From NCBI GenBank assembly GCA_003864495.1, contig ML133465.1, positions 558,001-622,000 of the forward strand: DNA of 64,000 bases. Direction: 5' to 3'. Positions within the stretch are counted from its first letter, which is position 1. Each line of letters begins with the position of its first letter. Below are positions 12,731 through 26,600 of the stretch, in pieces. The notes beneath the pieces are model-generated. The model did no database searches. It had not been told where the DNA came from and worked only from the letters and a program-made list of their open reading frames with translations. The translations under genes and the position numbers were made by a program. Origin of the DNA: Nemopilema nomurai (lineage: Eukaryota > Cnidaria > Scyphozoa > Rhizostomeae > Rhizostomatidae).

Positions 12731-14673
12731 CAGTGATAGCGGAGAAGTCAGCCAGCTATGCAACAATCATGTTTATATACAGTTTTTTTGTAAGAGCCGA
12801 TCTCTATATTTATTTGCAAATCTTAAGCCGAATTGTTCTTAATTTGTTTTTATCTTTCAGGTTTCATACCCCACAATTCCAACCCTTGAGTGTGTACAAC
12901 CAATCCTCAAAAGTATGAAACATCACATTTTAGTTCAAATAAGAAAACAACTCTAGTATAGGGCTATGTAACGACGTTAAAGGAATCCTATGATTTATCG
13001 GTCTGGCGATTGAATGAAACGATTCGGCCCCATGCCAATAAAACTATCCTTGTGATCACAATTTAGTCCATGTCTTGTATCATTTCGATGTCGCTCGTTA
13101 CTTGGGTGAAAGAGAGATTCCCATCCATAAAAGATTTGAGTATACGTATGGGGACATTAACGAATATCTAGTTTTAATACCAAGTAATAAAATCATTTTT
13201 CACTTGTTCGTTTCGCTAGATAAATAATAGATTGATAAGATTTAAGGGTAGAAGTTGACTTCTTCTATACTTATGTGATTGAAAATAAAGAGAAGTTGAA
13301 AAATATTATGAAAGGCAACTTATCAAAGTGGCGTTAAGCCCGATCCAACACCCAACAGTAAATACAGATGGCCTGGATGATTAAAAGATGTTTACTTAAC
13401 CGCAGATTTAGGCCCGTTTCTCTGGCGAATAAAAATTCACCCCACACCCAAAATATCCACAATCGGCTCACCGAAGCAATCATAAAGCTTCCCTATCAAG
13501 TGTTTATTAGGGGTGTTTATGACCAGTCGTTTGACGTGGCTAATCGTTGGCGCTACACTTACATGGAGCAAGGGGTTGCAAGGATGGCGACTATTTGCAA
13601 TGCACAATATTCATTTGTTTGAAAAGGGCTTTCAATTTGTTCTCTTGGTGAGCCGAGAACAAAACTGAAATGTCATCGAAAAAAAAGGTGGAATTATACG
13701 GTAGAATCATAAGATTGCGAGCTGCGGGGCAATTTAAAGAAAGGGATGAGGGAAGGAGCAGAATTGGGAAATCAATGCACTTCAATTATAATCCCTTTTT
13801 TAGATTAGCATATAGATTACCTACACCTTTGATACAGTTTTGAAGGAGTCAAGTCTACTATCTCGAGCCTACCTTAAAGTTGAGTATGTTGATACAATAA
13901 GAGCCAACCTGCTCTCCGGTTTGATTTGAATGGGCTGGGAACAGGTACTCCGAAGATATCGGCCTAATGTTTGGACACAGTAGTAATTCAATAACCGTTT
14001 AGAGTTGGCGTTCACTGGGTATTCACTGAACGAAGGAAACGATTTATCTGACACCCAAACACCTGCAAGGAAATATGAATACAAGGCAAACGGATCCTTA
14101 GTCGAAAGCAGGGGCTCGGCGGATGATTATGGGCAACGTCCAATCATCATTTGCTAAAAATCGTTGCGTAAATGAAAACCGAAAGCGAATTTCTGCCTTG
14201 CGTTGCGTTTGGGGAATTTAAGCAAAAAATCCAAACTCAAATATGTAAAATAAGTATCTCTTTTGTCCTCAATAATCAGAATATTAAATATTTAAAACTA
14301 CAGAAACTAGCCCTTTGTTCTAAAGTAGATAAAAAATTATGGCTGCTATTTATGACCTAACCCAAGATAAAAAGTTTGAGTCTCTTAAACCTCAACAAAA
14401 TGCCTTCTCTGTCAAATCAAGAATCGCAAAGAATTATAAAAAGCTTACATTATTAAGCCTTTTGCAGCTATTTGGTTGGTGAATGACCAGTGACTGTAGT
14501 TTTAACTACACTGTGATCAAATGTCCTTTTCATGAAAAATCTGGATGCTTGACATTCAATTTGTTGAATAGGAGGACGTTTACACGGGCCACCCGGAAGA
14601 AAAAAATTGATAGCTCTTAATAAATATAATTGATAACAAATATACAACATTATGAACATTCTAGGTTTCTCTG
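12731..14673. other. intergenic: ArfGAP promoter side and CEP290 3' flank
   Basis: Between two minus-strand genes. It should contain the CEP290 3'UTR and the ArfGAP upstream region. No convincing open frame, repeat or poly(A) signal was found. Confidence 0.5.
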
Positions 14674-17600
14674 TCAATAGTCATCGTCAGGAATATTTAC
14701 ATCCACACCAAACTGATGAGAGAGGTGCCTAAGTTGTCTTTCGTACAGCACATTCCTCTCTACAGACTTTTTGTAATTGTATTTCAAGTCCTCTATCTCC
14801 TCAAAGAAGGCCGGATCAAAAGCTTCCAGTTCTCGCTTTAGCTGAAAAGCAAAATGCTCTTCAAGTAAGAAAAAAGCCAGACAATTGCAAGGAAACAAGA
14901 GCAGAAAATGTCAACTTGTAAATATTGTTCATCCTGTCAATACTTGAATGCTTCTTATACAATGAACCACGCAGAATATAATTTCTTTAAAAATGCAAGC
15001 TTGAGGTTTACGGAGGTATTTACTGAGCATATTGCGAGCTATTCATCAACAGAATAATTTTCACCTAGCTAAAGTTTGTTCAAAATGGTTTTCATTTCAT
15101 AACAGCAGGAAACAGTGGAAACATGCAAACTTGAAGATCAAAAACTGCCAGTTGCGAAAGTAAAACCACGCATAGGGCTACATACATTAACTTATTAAAC
15201 ATTTTTCTGCAAATTGAAGTGTTTGGAAAATGCAAAAATTGAACTACGGTGACAAAGAAGCAGAATTTTTTCCTAATGAATATCCCACATCAAACTTCAT
15301 TCATATCTCGTTAATAGATGTCTATTATATGTCAGAAGAGCAACAGGATGTGCATTGACAAGCAATAATGCCGGTAATGGTCCAGGCACACATTCATCAC
15401 GTGAAAATCACGTGCAACAAACCTTGGTATTCTCAGCAACAAGGCCTTCTTTTTCAACGACAGCTACTCTCAGCTGTGTCCTGGAAAATACAACATAATG
15501 AATTGAAATTTTAGTAAACGTTTGTATAAAATATTTACATAACTACTAGAAAACTGCACACCAGAAAGTATACAGCGAAGGTTAATGTTTAATTGAAATA
15601 TCGCTGATGCATATTATCACTAAAGGTGAATAAGCTTCAATTTTATTCACATATTTTATCTATATAGTCTTATTTCAAGAATTTAGCAATTATAGTTTAG
15701 TGTTAATGCCTTATTTACCGCAATTCAACTTCCACGGCCAACAGCCGATCATACTTTTTCAGTTTGCTCAGTAGTTCATCTTCATCCTGAAAAGAAAAAA
15801 AGGTTACACATTTTATTAAAATGTATCCTCCAATTAAGCGCATAGCTCCTAAACATGTTTACTGCGGTAACAATAGACAATTTTGCACCACGTTTCTTAA
15901 ATATCAGTACATCTACACTGCAGGTACAACGTAATGCAAGCTTAGGAGATTGACGTAGCGTCTTGAGATCAGCTGTGAACTGGTACCAGGTTAGCTGGGT
16001 GTTTGCCGTCACTTGTCAGTTCCCTCATCCTTGAGACATCATCTAGCAGTTCATTCTTCTCTGCCTCTAAGGTCTGTATTCGTAGCCTAAGGAAAAAGAG
16101 TCTAAATTAGGGGCTCGATTTGAGGCCATGTTTAGGGGCTCGATTTGAGGAAAAAACGTGGTTTTCTAGGGAAATTAATTAGGACATAGACACGGAGGAA
16201 ATATTGATAAATCAAAAGACTACAAGAACAAGATTTTTCGAGCAGACAAACGTAACATCCTCGAAACCCGACTAATGAGAGAGCTTGGTGATTTCTGCCG
16301 GGAACAAATCAAAGAAGGGGTGGCAATACTTGGGAGTTTAAGAAGAGTGGGGTAAAGATGGTATACAATATAAGAAATATTCATATGATTTTCGCTGACT
16401 AGTAAGTTCAAATAAACTGATAAAAACACAAATCAATACAAATAAAAGATTTGGAATAAATAATAGAAGTGGTGCTGGAATAAAATAGATTTGAGCGTAG
16501 AATAGAAGGGATTGAAAATTCCAAAACTTAGCAAAACAGAGGACGGCTAATAAGCATTGAAAAATTGGTTCAAACTTCGCCTATAGGAAAGCTACCAGTA
16601 ACAAAGACTTGAAGGTTTGTTTCCTTTCTAACACTATATAAGCCTTTGGTTCGGAAAGTAGCATCACTAAATGTCATTCAAGACCAAAACGTAAATGAGT
16701 AATATTAAGATGCCTGACTGCGCAGCACAAGAAGGCAAAAGAAAGGAGGAGCTCAAGGCTAGGTTCGTGGATTCAGGCATGAAAAGAGACGTGAGTAGTA
16801 GCGCAATTAAAAAGTAAAAGGAAAATAGGTAAATGGAAATAGGAAATAGGAAATAGGAAATAGGAAATAGGAAATAGGAAATAGGAAAATAGGAAATAGG
16901 AAATAGGAAATAGGAAATAGGAAATAGGAAAATAGGAAAATAGGAAATAGGAAATAGGAAAATAGGAAATAGGAAAATAGGAAAATAGGAAATAGGAAAG
17001 GAAATAGGAAATAGGAAATAGGAAATAGGAAATAGGAAATAGGAAAATAGGAAATAGGAAATAGGAAAATAGGAAATAGGAAAATAGGAAATAGGAAATA
17101 GGAAATAGGAAAATAGGAAATAGGAAATAGGAAATAGGAAATAGGAAAATAGGAAATAGGAAAATAGGAAATAGGAAATAGGAAATAGGAAAATAGGAAA
17201 TAGGAAATAGGAAATAGGAAATATGAAAATAGGAAATAGGAAATAGGAAATAGGAAAATAGGAAATAGGAAATAGGAAATAGGAAAATAGGAAATAGGAA
17301 ATAGGAAATAGGAAATAGGAAAATAGGAAATAGGAAAATAGGAAATAGGAAATAGGAAATAGGAAAATAGGAAATAGGAAATAGGAAATAGGAAAATAGG
17401 AAAATAGGAAATAGGAAATAGGAAATAGGAAAATAGGAAATAGGAAAATAGGAAATAGGAAATAGGAAAATAGGAAATAGGAAATAGGAAATAGGAAATA
17501 GGTAAATGGAAATAGGTAAATGGAAATAGGTAAATGGAAATAGGAACCTTGCTCTTTGCAAGTGTTGGACCACTTCGCTATCCAGTTTTATATCAGTTGG

Positions 17601-20600
17601 AAACCGTTGCAGCAGCGAGATCTAAAACAGGAACAATTTTGTGAGCCTAGATGTCTAACATAGAATCAATTAATAGTAAAACAATATACAAATAGCGAAT
17701 ACGATGACTAAAAGAACTATGGTAAGTAATATCTTTATATCAATTTTTGGAACGTATACGTCAGACTTTCGAGTCCCGCTCGGGTCGGTTATTTTTTCCG
17801 CACTCTCTATGATCCTTCGTATGAAATCCTGTTGCCTTAACCTTTTAACCCTTTTCACGTCAGACTTTATGAAGGTTCAACTTTCTATGAATCCACTTGT
17901 ATTGATGAAAATGAGCGTCGGTCAGCGACAACCTCCACTTTAGAACTGCTTCTCCGTCAATTTTACAATAATTACCAGAAAGACAACCGAGTTCCCAGGT
18001 TGCGAAGCAAAAGCAGTCAGCCTTGAGGTTATAACGAGGCCAATGACAAGGCGTTGGCAATCACAAAACCCAGAGATCATCGCCACAAAATTGTGAGCGA
18101 AATGTGCGATAACCTTTAAGAGGACAAGACTATTGACTGTTGATGCTCTTGCTGCTGGCTCGACATCTTACTTCACTTTGATAAATTGTTATTGTTGGTA
18201 AATTTTCGCTGAAACATATAAGTTCTGCCTGAGACTGATGTGCCTAGAATACAGCAAGTAAACAGACGTGAGTTCAAATCACCTTTTCTTTGTATTCATC
18301 TTCTTGTCGCAACAACTCGGCTTCCCTTTCTGCTGCCGAGCGCAAATGTTTCTTCAAGTCTTCCAAAAGCTTATTCTAGAAATCAAGGACAATTTAACGT
18401 GCACGAAACTTCATTTGGAAAACATGCAACGTCGAGATATAGATATATTTGCAGAATTATACTGGAATATTTCTATGATGATAAAAAACTGCTGACCTTT
18501 TTCTCCAGTTCCAACTCTATTTTCCCCACTCTTTCCTCGCTCATTTTCGTCATAACTGCCGCTGTCCATTGGGCACTGTCTGCTCCTTCTAGCTTCGGTG
18601 CACGTGCCTCCGCAGAGGCCAGTTGCTCCTTGACCTGTAAGTTCAATGAAACCTCTTGATTACACGATTTCATGCACAAAGAGCCCGCACACAAACAGTA
18701 AATACAAAAGCAAATATTCCATGCAACTGTTTTTCAACCCCAGTATAATACGCAATACCAGTGCGATTCCCCAGTCTCTGAACAAGTGCTTTGTGGTACA
18801 AAAACTTCACAATGGCTAGAAGAAGCGGAACCAGTTTTTCGCATACTAAAAGTACTTTTTCGTCCGACACTCCTCAGAGTATGCTCTGGATTAAGATGTC
18901 ATTGGAGACTGAAGTGCACATTGACTGAAGAGTTGTTCGTACTGATGTCTTACCTTCTCGAGCTCTTTTGCCAGCTTTCCTTTTTCAAGTGTCAGACCAG
19001 AATTAGCATTTCGCAGCTTCTCCACTTCTTCGTTGCACTATAAAGCAAATCATTTGAAACTCAAGAGATAGATCCAAAAAGACATTCGATTCAAATGAAA
19101 AAAAAAAATTTAGTTCATAACCTAATATTGTAATTAATTTCTCATATGAGTGCAAATTACCTTTTTGAGTTCCCGACGAACTTTCTCGTTCTCTTGAGCG
19201 AGTTTTGTGGTCGTAGCGCCACGTGCTGATAATGAGCCCCCTTCCTTTGATCTGAGTTTCTGTACCTCTTGCTGTGTCAAGAAGAAATAGCTCGTTAGCA
19301 ATGCTCAATTCCGTAGATTATAAGCAGCGTCTTTAATTAGTCACACTTGACACAGCAACTAATACCACCCATACAATGCGATTTCATGAAAATCGTCTTT
19401 TGTGATTTGGGAAAATATAGTAGACTGTTAGCTATGGAGGGAGGTCAAAAGGGACCACTGGACTAATCGGGATCAACACGACAAGTCAATCACCATTGTT
19501 GCTTTTTCTTCTTTCGTATGGATTTGGTTTTATGTGCGATAGTATGGCAAATGTTGTTCGATTGTATTGAAGTGCGAGACGCCTATAAAGCAATGCAGAG
19601 TGAGTAGAAGGCGTGCCCATGAGTTGAGGCAAATTGAGTACACGTACAAAGTTTATAAATCCTGTGTTAAAGCATGCTGTTAAGAGGAGTTAGTTTAACA
19701 CGTTCAAAGAAACCTTAAGCTGTCGATTTTCCCGCGCGACGTCGGAATGAGGCGGCGCCTTTGACTTCTGCTTCTTCAAATTATCATTTTCACCCTGCAG
19801 CCTCTCAATGACCCTTCTCATTGCCGCAATCACCCTCTCCATGTCTTCAACTGACTGACCGCCCATGCCTGTACCCATTGCACCCTGTGTTGATAAACAA
19901 GTGATTTATCAAATGAGACAGACAACTGGATTCTACTTCCTTGGATACCTTTATTGCACATGGGGCGGTAAATACATGTACGTCTGATAAATCGTAACAT
20001 TAGAGGAGATAAGGACATGATAAAGCTGAACAGTTGGAAAAGCAAATGCGAATTTCAAATTTTGAGGAAGGCCAAAGAGTAGTCACCTAATGGATGTCAG
20101 AACTTTCTGGCGTATAACCAAAGAAAATTCAGCTACAGTTTAAAAATGGAATATTTGAATATCTATCAAATGAAATTGGTTAGCAACCATCCAAAAATAA
20201 CTACCTTTCTTTGCTTCTCTCTTTTCTTGATCGTTTCCAACTCTGACTTGAGAATTTCACAGTATTCTTCTAAATCTTTGACTCTCGCCTGTAAGCGATG
20301 GAGAGAATGAAGCTATAATTTTATTTGAAATTGAAGATTTTCATCATAAGTGACGACGTTCTCCAAGGCTTACTCTTCACAGAAAGACTCATACCTTCAG
20401 GCGAGGAACGGTAGTTTGGGCGCGGTCATTTTCAAACTTCAGCTCCATGTTCTCCTACAAAAATTCAGACGAATTTAAATAGCTCGTGTATCACTTAAAA
20501 ATGCCACGATAGTTGAGAAGGACAACTGACAACTAATTAGAAAGACAATGTAAATATTTTTTGTTCATGATTCGTAATTCATGAACCATTCAAAACAAAA

Positions 20601-23600
20601 TTACCAATTACACACCTTTCGCACACTCAAAATTTCCTTTTGCAAGTTTTCCTCCCGTGCCAAGGACCAATCGTATCCATCAGGGTCCTCAGCTGCCTGA
20701 AATACAAAGGGATTTTGATGATAGAAAAACATAAAATAATAAATAAAAAACAAGCATCGTAAATGGAATCCTTAGGGCCCTCAAAGCATAGTGTATAGAG
20801 CTTTTCTTTCCTGATTCTCAAAATTCACTGGTATGCGGATTATTCAATATTTTACTCTCTTTCAGTTCAGGAAGGTAGAAAGTTTGCTATTTGAAGAAGA
20901 ACTTTGAAGAAGAAGGGTCGGAAGAACTTTGCCTGAAGTGAAGATGCTCGATTTGAAGAAGCCTTATGTATCAAGAAGAACTATCAACTATCAAAATTCA
21001 ATACACTAGAAATAAAATATTATCTGTAAAAGCTATTAGCAACTTTCCTCAAAATTTGATGAGTTTTAATTTTAATTAACTGTAAAAAAGCGATAAAATG
21101 ATGCTCTCGCATAAAAATAAATGCCCCTACCTGTTTGCTTGTGAGCTCAATTTCCAATGCCCTGACGTTTTCGACTAATTGGCTGTTTCGAATTCGCAAT
21201 TCCTAAAATACACGATCAAGTTGATCCATCACCAGACATAAACTGAGTCTTAAGCAGGTGTGATCCAGCGAATCAAAGTTTGATAATGCTGAGGAGGGTA
21301 AAATGAACTTACATGTAATTCGTTGTCCTTATCCAAAGCAAGCCTCCTTTGCAAATCGTTGTTCTGTTGAAAAGCAAGGTTTAAACGCTAATAAATGTCC
21401 AGGCTTGTTAGGCATAAGCCAAATAATACTTTCATCAAAAATAACTTGACAGCTTTTCAGATTGAGATTTTTAAAAAGCTCGTACTCCTTTGCTCTGTAC
21501 TTAGGTACAAATATATAATAAACATAGGCAAAAATAATGATACAATGAAGACTTTACCTCCTCTTCGAGCTGGAATATTCTTCCTTTCAAGCTGTGAACA
21601 ACTTCTTCCTTGCTGGAACTAGCGGCCAAAATTTGCATATCGTCAATTGGTCGGGCAGAGCTGGAAAAAAACGGAAGATTAAAAAGTATGCCTAAAAAAG
21701 CAAGTAAACCTTCTTCTAGTAAAATATCACTAATACAATATTCCGGTAAAAAAGCACTTTAAAATACCTCTTTAACTTGGCCTGCAACGAGAGCTTCTCC
21801 TTTTCATGTCTGGAAATGATGTCTTTCATCATTTGAACATTCCTTTCAGCTCTTTCCAGTTCCTCAGTTTTCTCTTTCAGCTTGCTCTTCTGTGATTCAA
21901 GTCGTTTTTGCCACTTCTTGTTTTCTTCCCATCTAATCACTTCTTCACGAGACTATAGAAGATCAGAGACACATACGGTAAAGACTGGTTCATAATCAAA
22001 GCAATGAAGAAGGCTGCTTCCATAGTGTGACAATTTAACATAACAAATCTCAAGTTCTGGGGCAGCTCCAGTTAACCAGTATTTAAATTATGGTGCGTGA
22101 AAGTCCTCAAAGAATATTCCCGATACAAAACATCATTTTCAAGAAGGCCATTTAATCTCTGAAAAGTGCAACTTGAAAGTGGCGATTCCTTTGTTACCTT
22201 TTGCTCCTTCACATCCTTCGATGGCTCACTCTCCTTCTCGGGAAAATAATCCAACTCAGCACCAGTCTGCACATTTTCAGTTTGCTCCACTTCCAGCTGC
22301 TGCTCCTCCTCAAGAACCTGAATTCGCTTTTTCAGCTTCGCAGTTTCTCCCTTATACTTTTCAAGCTGCAAAGAACAAAGTTTGATCTATAGCACACAGA
22401 CATGCTCATATGAAATTTCACAACCAAACCCCCGTAAAGTATTGAAGAGAAGAACTTCCAACATAGATGGCGCTGCAAAACCAATAGTAGTGGCAGCTAC
22501 CTTTGTCATCTGATATCATGCTATTTATTGAAGTGTATACATTTATTTATGCTTATATGTAGATTGTATCGGCTCTGACCAGCACGTGATCAATCAATCG
22601 ATGAATCATTACAACCAGTCAATCTATGAAACAATCAATCAACCAATGAGTAAATAAATCGATCAATCAACCAGTCAACAAATCAATGAATCAATGAATC
22701 GATTAGTCAATCAGCCGATCAGTCAGTTAATTAGTCAGTTGCTCAGCCCTTCATCTACGCAATCACGAATAGTCAGCGAGCATAAGAGAAAAGAGCTCAG
22801 GACAATCATTTCCAACTCCTCTTGATTATGTTTTAGAGAAACTACTGCAAATACTGCAAACTCTGTGTGATCTAGGAAACGTAGAGCTAAAATGGTTTGC
22901 CTAATCGTACTTAATGAAAGTGATCGTGCTGCCTTACCGATTTAATCTCCGCTCGAAGGCTTGATACTTCATCAGCTAATTCCTCGCGCTCTTTCAACTC
23001 CATCGCTAGTTTCTTTACACTGGCTTCCTTACGCCCGTTATCCTACAAAAGAATGAAGGCAGAAAGTGTCATTCTGAGTAGGAACTATTTAGAAAATCAA
23101 AAAATAGCAAAACTGTAGCGCATTAGCTTCACAAGGTTCAGGCATCACTGACCCTCTTAAGTTGCTCCAACTCTGCCTTCATTTCACTTTCGGATTCACG
23201 CCTCGATTTCAGCTCTGTTTTCAATTTCTCCTGCCTAGCTTGCAGCTCTTCTATCTTGGCCTAAAATGACAAATTGCACTCTGACACGAGAATGGCACTT
23301 GAACGAAATCCTGGTGGGACGCACACTGTCATTTACTGGAACAAGTAAACTACAAAGATGATAAACGTTATATAAACGTTCCGTGCTGCAGAGCATCTAA
23401 ATAACATGTAACCACGACCAATAGGTCATCTTCTCATGTAGAAGGTATGGTGTATGTATACGCATCGATGCAAAACTTCGTTCTATGTTAACAGAAAGAG
23501 TTCGTGCTTTTGCTTAGGCTTTCCTAAGGGAAACTGTGAGTATTGCTGATTTGAAGAAACACAGCCAATCATGGGCTCCTTTTCACGGCCCGCTATTGGT

Positions 23601-26600
23601 CAATCCACAGCTGGCTTTTCATTCGGTTACCTTTCAATCATTTTACGACGCTTGAATACTACGAGGGGGATGAGAAGAAGGCATGGCAATAAGTAGATAA
23701 AGAAGAAGAAGAAGAAGAAGAAGAAGAAGAAAAAGAAGAAGAAAAAGTAGTAGAAGGCATGACATTTATGCAAAAATCACGATCCCGCTTTTCGTTGCTA
23801 TTTCAAACAGGTTTTTTATCTCTATTACTACAAATAGTAAAAATATTGGTTGACCATTGAGTATGAAGCCGTACCTCTAATGAAGATGTTTGCTTATCAA
23901 CAATTTTCTGTACATTCAATTCATCTTCTGCTTGCTTTGCATGGGTCTGTTGAAAATGAAAATGAAAACCAAATTATCGACGTGAAAGAAGGAACGAAAA
24001 TAGAAAACAAATGTATAAATTAATAATGAAGACTTTCTTCTTAAAAAAGTAATTTAAAAAGAAATGAAATAACAATTAAATGAGTAATAAGACAATGATT
24101 TTTGGATCAGGATGAAATCAAGACAGCATATACAGCAAAATTATATAGATATTTCCGGATGAGTATCTGAAAACAGTTAAGTATCATATCAGCTTCAAAA
24201 TTATTTGCTAAAACAGATTTTATCTAAAATCAGCCAAACGTTTTCCAATATTTTATGTCTTTCTTTTCCTGAATTCAATACACTTCATCAACGTTGAAAA
24301 ATTAAACCGGATTTTCATCATTTAAATGGCAAAAAATATTAAATATATTGGAGCAGACTAAGCAGGGCTCAATACAAAATAAAACCTTCTCAACCCAGAA
24401 CCAGAAAAGCAGCAAGGAACATTGCCAATAAAAAGCTTCTTGTACAAACGATAAAACAGAACTGAAAATTTTTTTAGAAAAATTAAAAAAAAAAAATTGC
24501 AGTAAACCTGAACATTATCTTCAGCTTGGTTAACCATGTCCCTTCGCAACTGCAACAACGCTTGACTCAAGGCCTGGAACAGTGAAACGATTATTCAAAC
24601 AGCAACTTGACAATTTCTAACTATCAAAGCACCTCTTTTGCTGACCATTGATGGCTAAGGGAACCATTTGCTTACAATTGTTATATAAGACATTCATCTG
24701 ATAAAGGAAAGCAGAGGTTCTTGATCGTACAAGTAATACAGCATAGGTCTGCTTGATGCATAAACTTTAATTTTCTTATTTGTCTATTTAAATCATTTTC
24801 AAAAGGAGTAAACAAATATTCCTTCTTGAGAAATTGCTGGTTTATGAGTAAGACTACCGTAGGTTATGAGCCACATGTAAAGGCAAATGTCAATCATTGT
24901 TGCGCGAGTGTACCACATAGTACAAAGGCAATGGTGATAACATTTGCTGACAGATTGAAAATGGGACAAAATGGGCCACCTTTTGCTGCTTCTCCTTAAG
25001 TGCAAGTTGATTTCTCAGTCGCTCGACCAAAGCCTTCATGGTTTTTGTCGGTGCTCTTTCGTTAGCCTCTTTCGCAGCATGGAGATCATCATTAAGAATT
25101 TCGATCTGAAAATTGAAAATAACCTCAATCTGTGCAGTCTTTGATGACGTTACTTAAAACCCGTATCTCGAAATTGCAAATGGTAAACTATGTACTAGAA
25201 AATGCTCAAAAGGAAAAAGCCATACAGGTAGAAAGGGCTTAATTCTTACCCTGCATATTCCAAGGGAATCATTTGCATGATTATAAGCACGAGTCAAAAG
25301 AGTTCAGACTAACCTCTTTGTTTAGTTCCGTAGCCCTATTCTGCTCCAACTCAATATCTTTGTTCAGTTTTTCAATTTCTGCTTTGTATTCTTCCTCTTT
25401 CCTATAAAGGGAACAAGCCAAGTTAAGGTGACTCATCGAATATTTCACCATATAACCAAGAAATCATGGACTTCTTTTAAGCACTAAGGAAGTAGACAAT
25501 AACACACAGAAAAGTACTTCAACAGTTGTGTCCAGCTGACTCGAATCCCAGGTAAGTCGAATATTCATTCATTCATACCTATTCAAAATTTCTAAATTTA
25601 GGGGCATCAAATATACTTTTGAAATTGTACACAAATTTTCCTCAGTTGAGGCCAGAGCCAGCTTCCCTTGCAACCTTTTTTATAATGATCAACCTATAGC
25701 CCAATCACTTATCGAAACTCTTATAATGATAAAAAGATAACATCTAAACTCTCTCACATCTTCATCCGTTTCTTTTGCATCTTAAGTTCAATATCCGACT
25801 TTTCCTTCAGCTTCTCGATATCATTTTTCCCCTTCTTCACTTGTTCGTTGGCAATAGCTAGTTTGTTGTCCTGCTCTGTGATCATTTCTTCTAGCTCCGA
25901 AAGCCTACTTAACTGCAAAAAAGATAGGGCTAGGAATGTTTGGCTGCACAACTCAATCTCCTCAAGAAGATGGCTTTTAATTTCATAGTTAACTTTGAAT
26001 CTTTGACCCAAATCTTTAATCTATGAATGAAATTGCACGGTTTCCTACTGCTTTTAGATGCTTTTTTGTATGAAAAATTGTTAAACATATAGTTTATTAA
26101 TATATAATATAGAACTGATGAGCAAATGCCATGAAATGAAGAGTATCCTCATTTACATACCTGTTTCTCTGACGGCGTAGGCGGTTGTGGGGCGTTTATA
26201 TATTCCTAAAGGAGTAAAATTGTACGAAATAAAAATGTACTCATTATCCCAGTTAATGTCAATGAGACTCAATGATTAAATATGCTTTCTTCTATATTCA
26301 TATCTAAAAATCAAATTTTAACGGCCAACATATAGAAATATATATATATAATATAAAAATATAAGTACCAAATGTAACTTCCGCAGCTTCTTCACTTTTT
26401 CTTCCATTTCCAGGTGAAGTCGATCTTGCATAACCTTCATTTCTTGCTTGTGCGATTCCTCTAGCACCTTCATGTCCTGAAACAAGGCAAGAAGAGTTAT
26501 TTCTTGTCAACAAGACTTCCTTGACAAGTGTTTCGCCCAATAGTTGTAATATCATCTCTTAAAATTCACAACGTAGTCAGTAACGTAGATAAGGTAGTAT

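Larger units (their letters stand above)
14674..25912 (-). other. CEP290: CEP290 exons 51-75 (C-terminal third), coordinates
   Basis: Coding exons in transcript order, minus strand: 25758-25912, 25314-25401, 24980-25105, 24508-24573, 23875-23946, 23153-23260, 22938-23042, 22198-22365, 21768-21952, 21558-21660, 21313-21363, 21131-21202, 20616-20696, 20395-20454, 20205-20288, 19714-19884, 19161-19271, 18954-19037, 18497-18634, 18283-18375, 17548-17621, 15987-16086, 15719-15786, 15423-15480, 14674-14841. Exon 71 (17548-17621) reads ISLLQRFPTDIK and is needed to bridge phase 0 to the phase-2 join; its donor abuts the minisatellite. Exon 72 must use the donor at 15985-15986, because the upstream GT would create a stop at the next junction. 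Confidence 0.9.

Noticed and set aside
16773..17573. 266-codon open frame of FPISYF-like repeats on the minus strand
   Set aside because: It is the translation of the GGAAATA minisatellite, whose 7/8-base units happen to lack stops; no start context or conserved sequence.
17670..17858. 62-codon minus-strand frame ending in a hydrophobic, membrane-like stretch
   Set aside because: Its centre is the SINE tail, it lies in a CEP290 intron, and the hydrophobic part is AT-rich non-coding sequence.
18240..18659. 139-codon plus-strand frame
   Set aside because: Antisense shadow of CEP290 exons 69 and 70.
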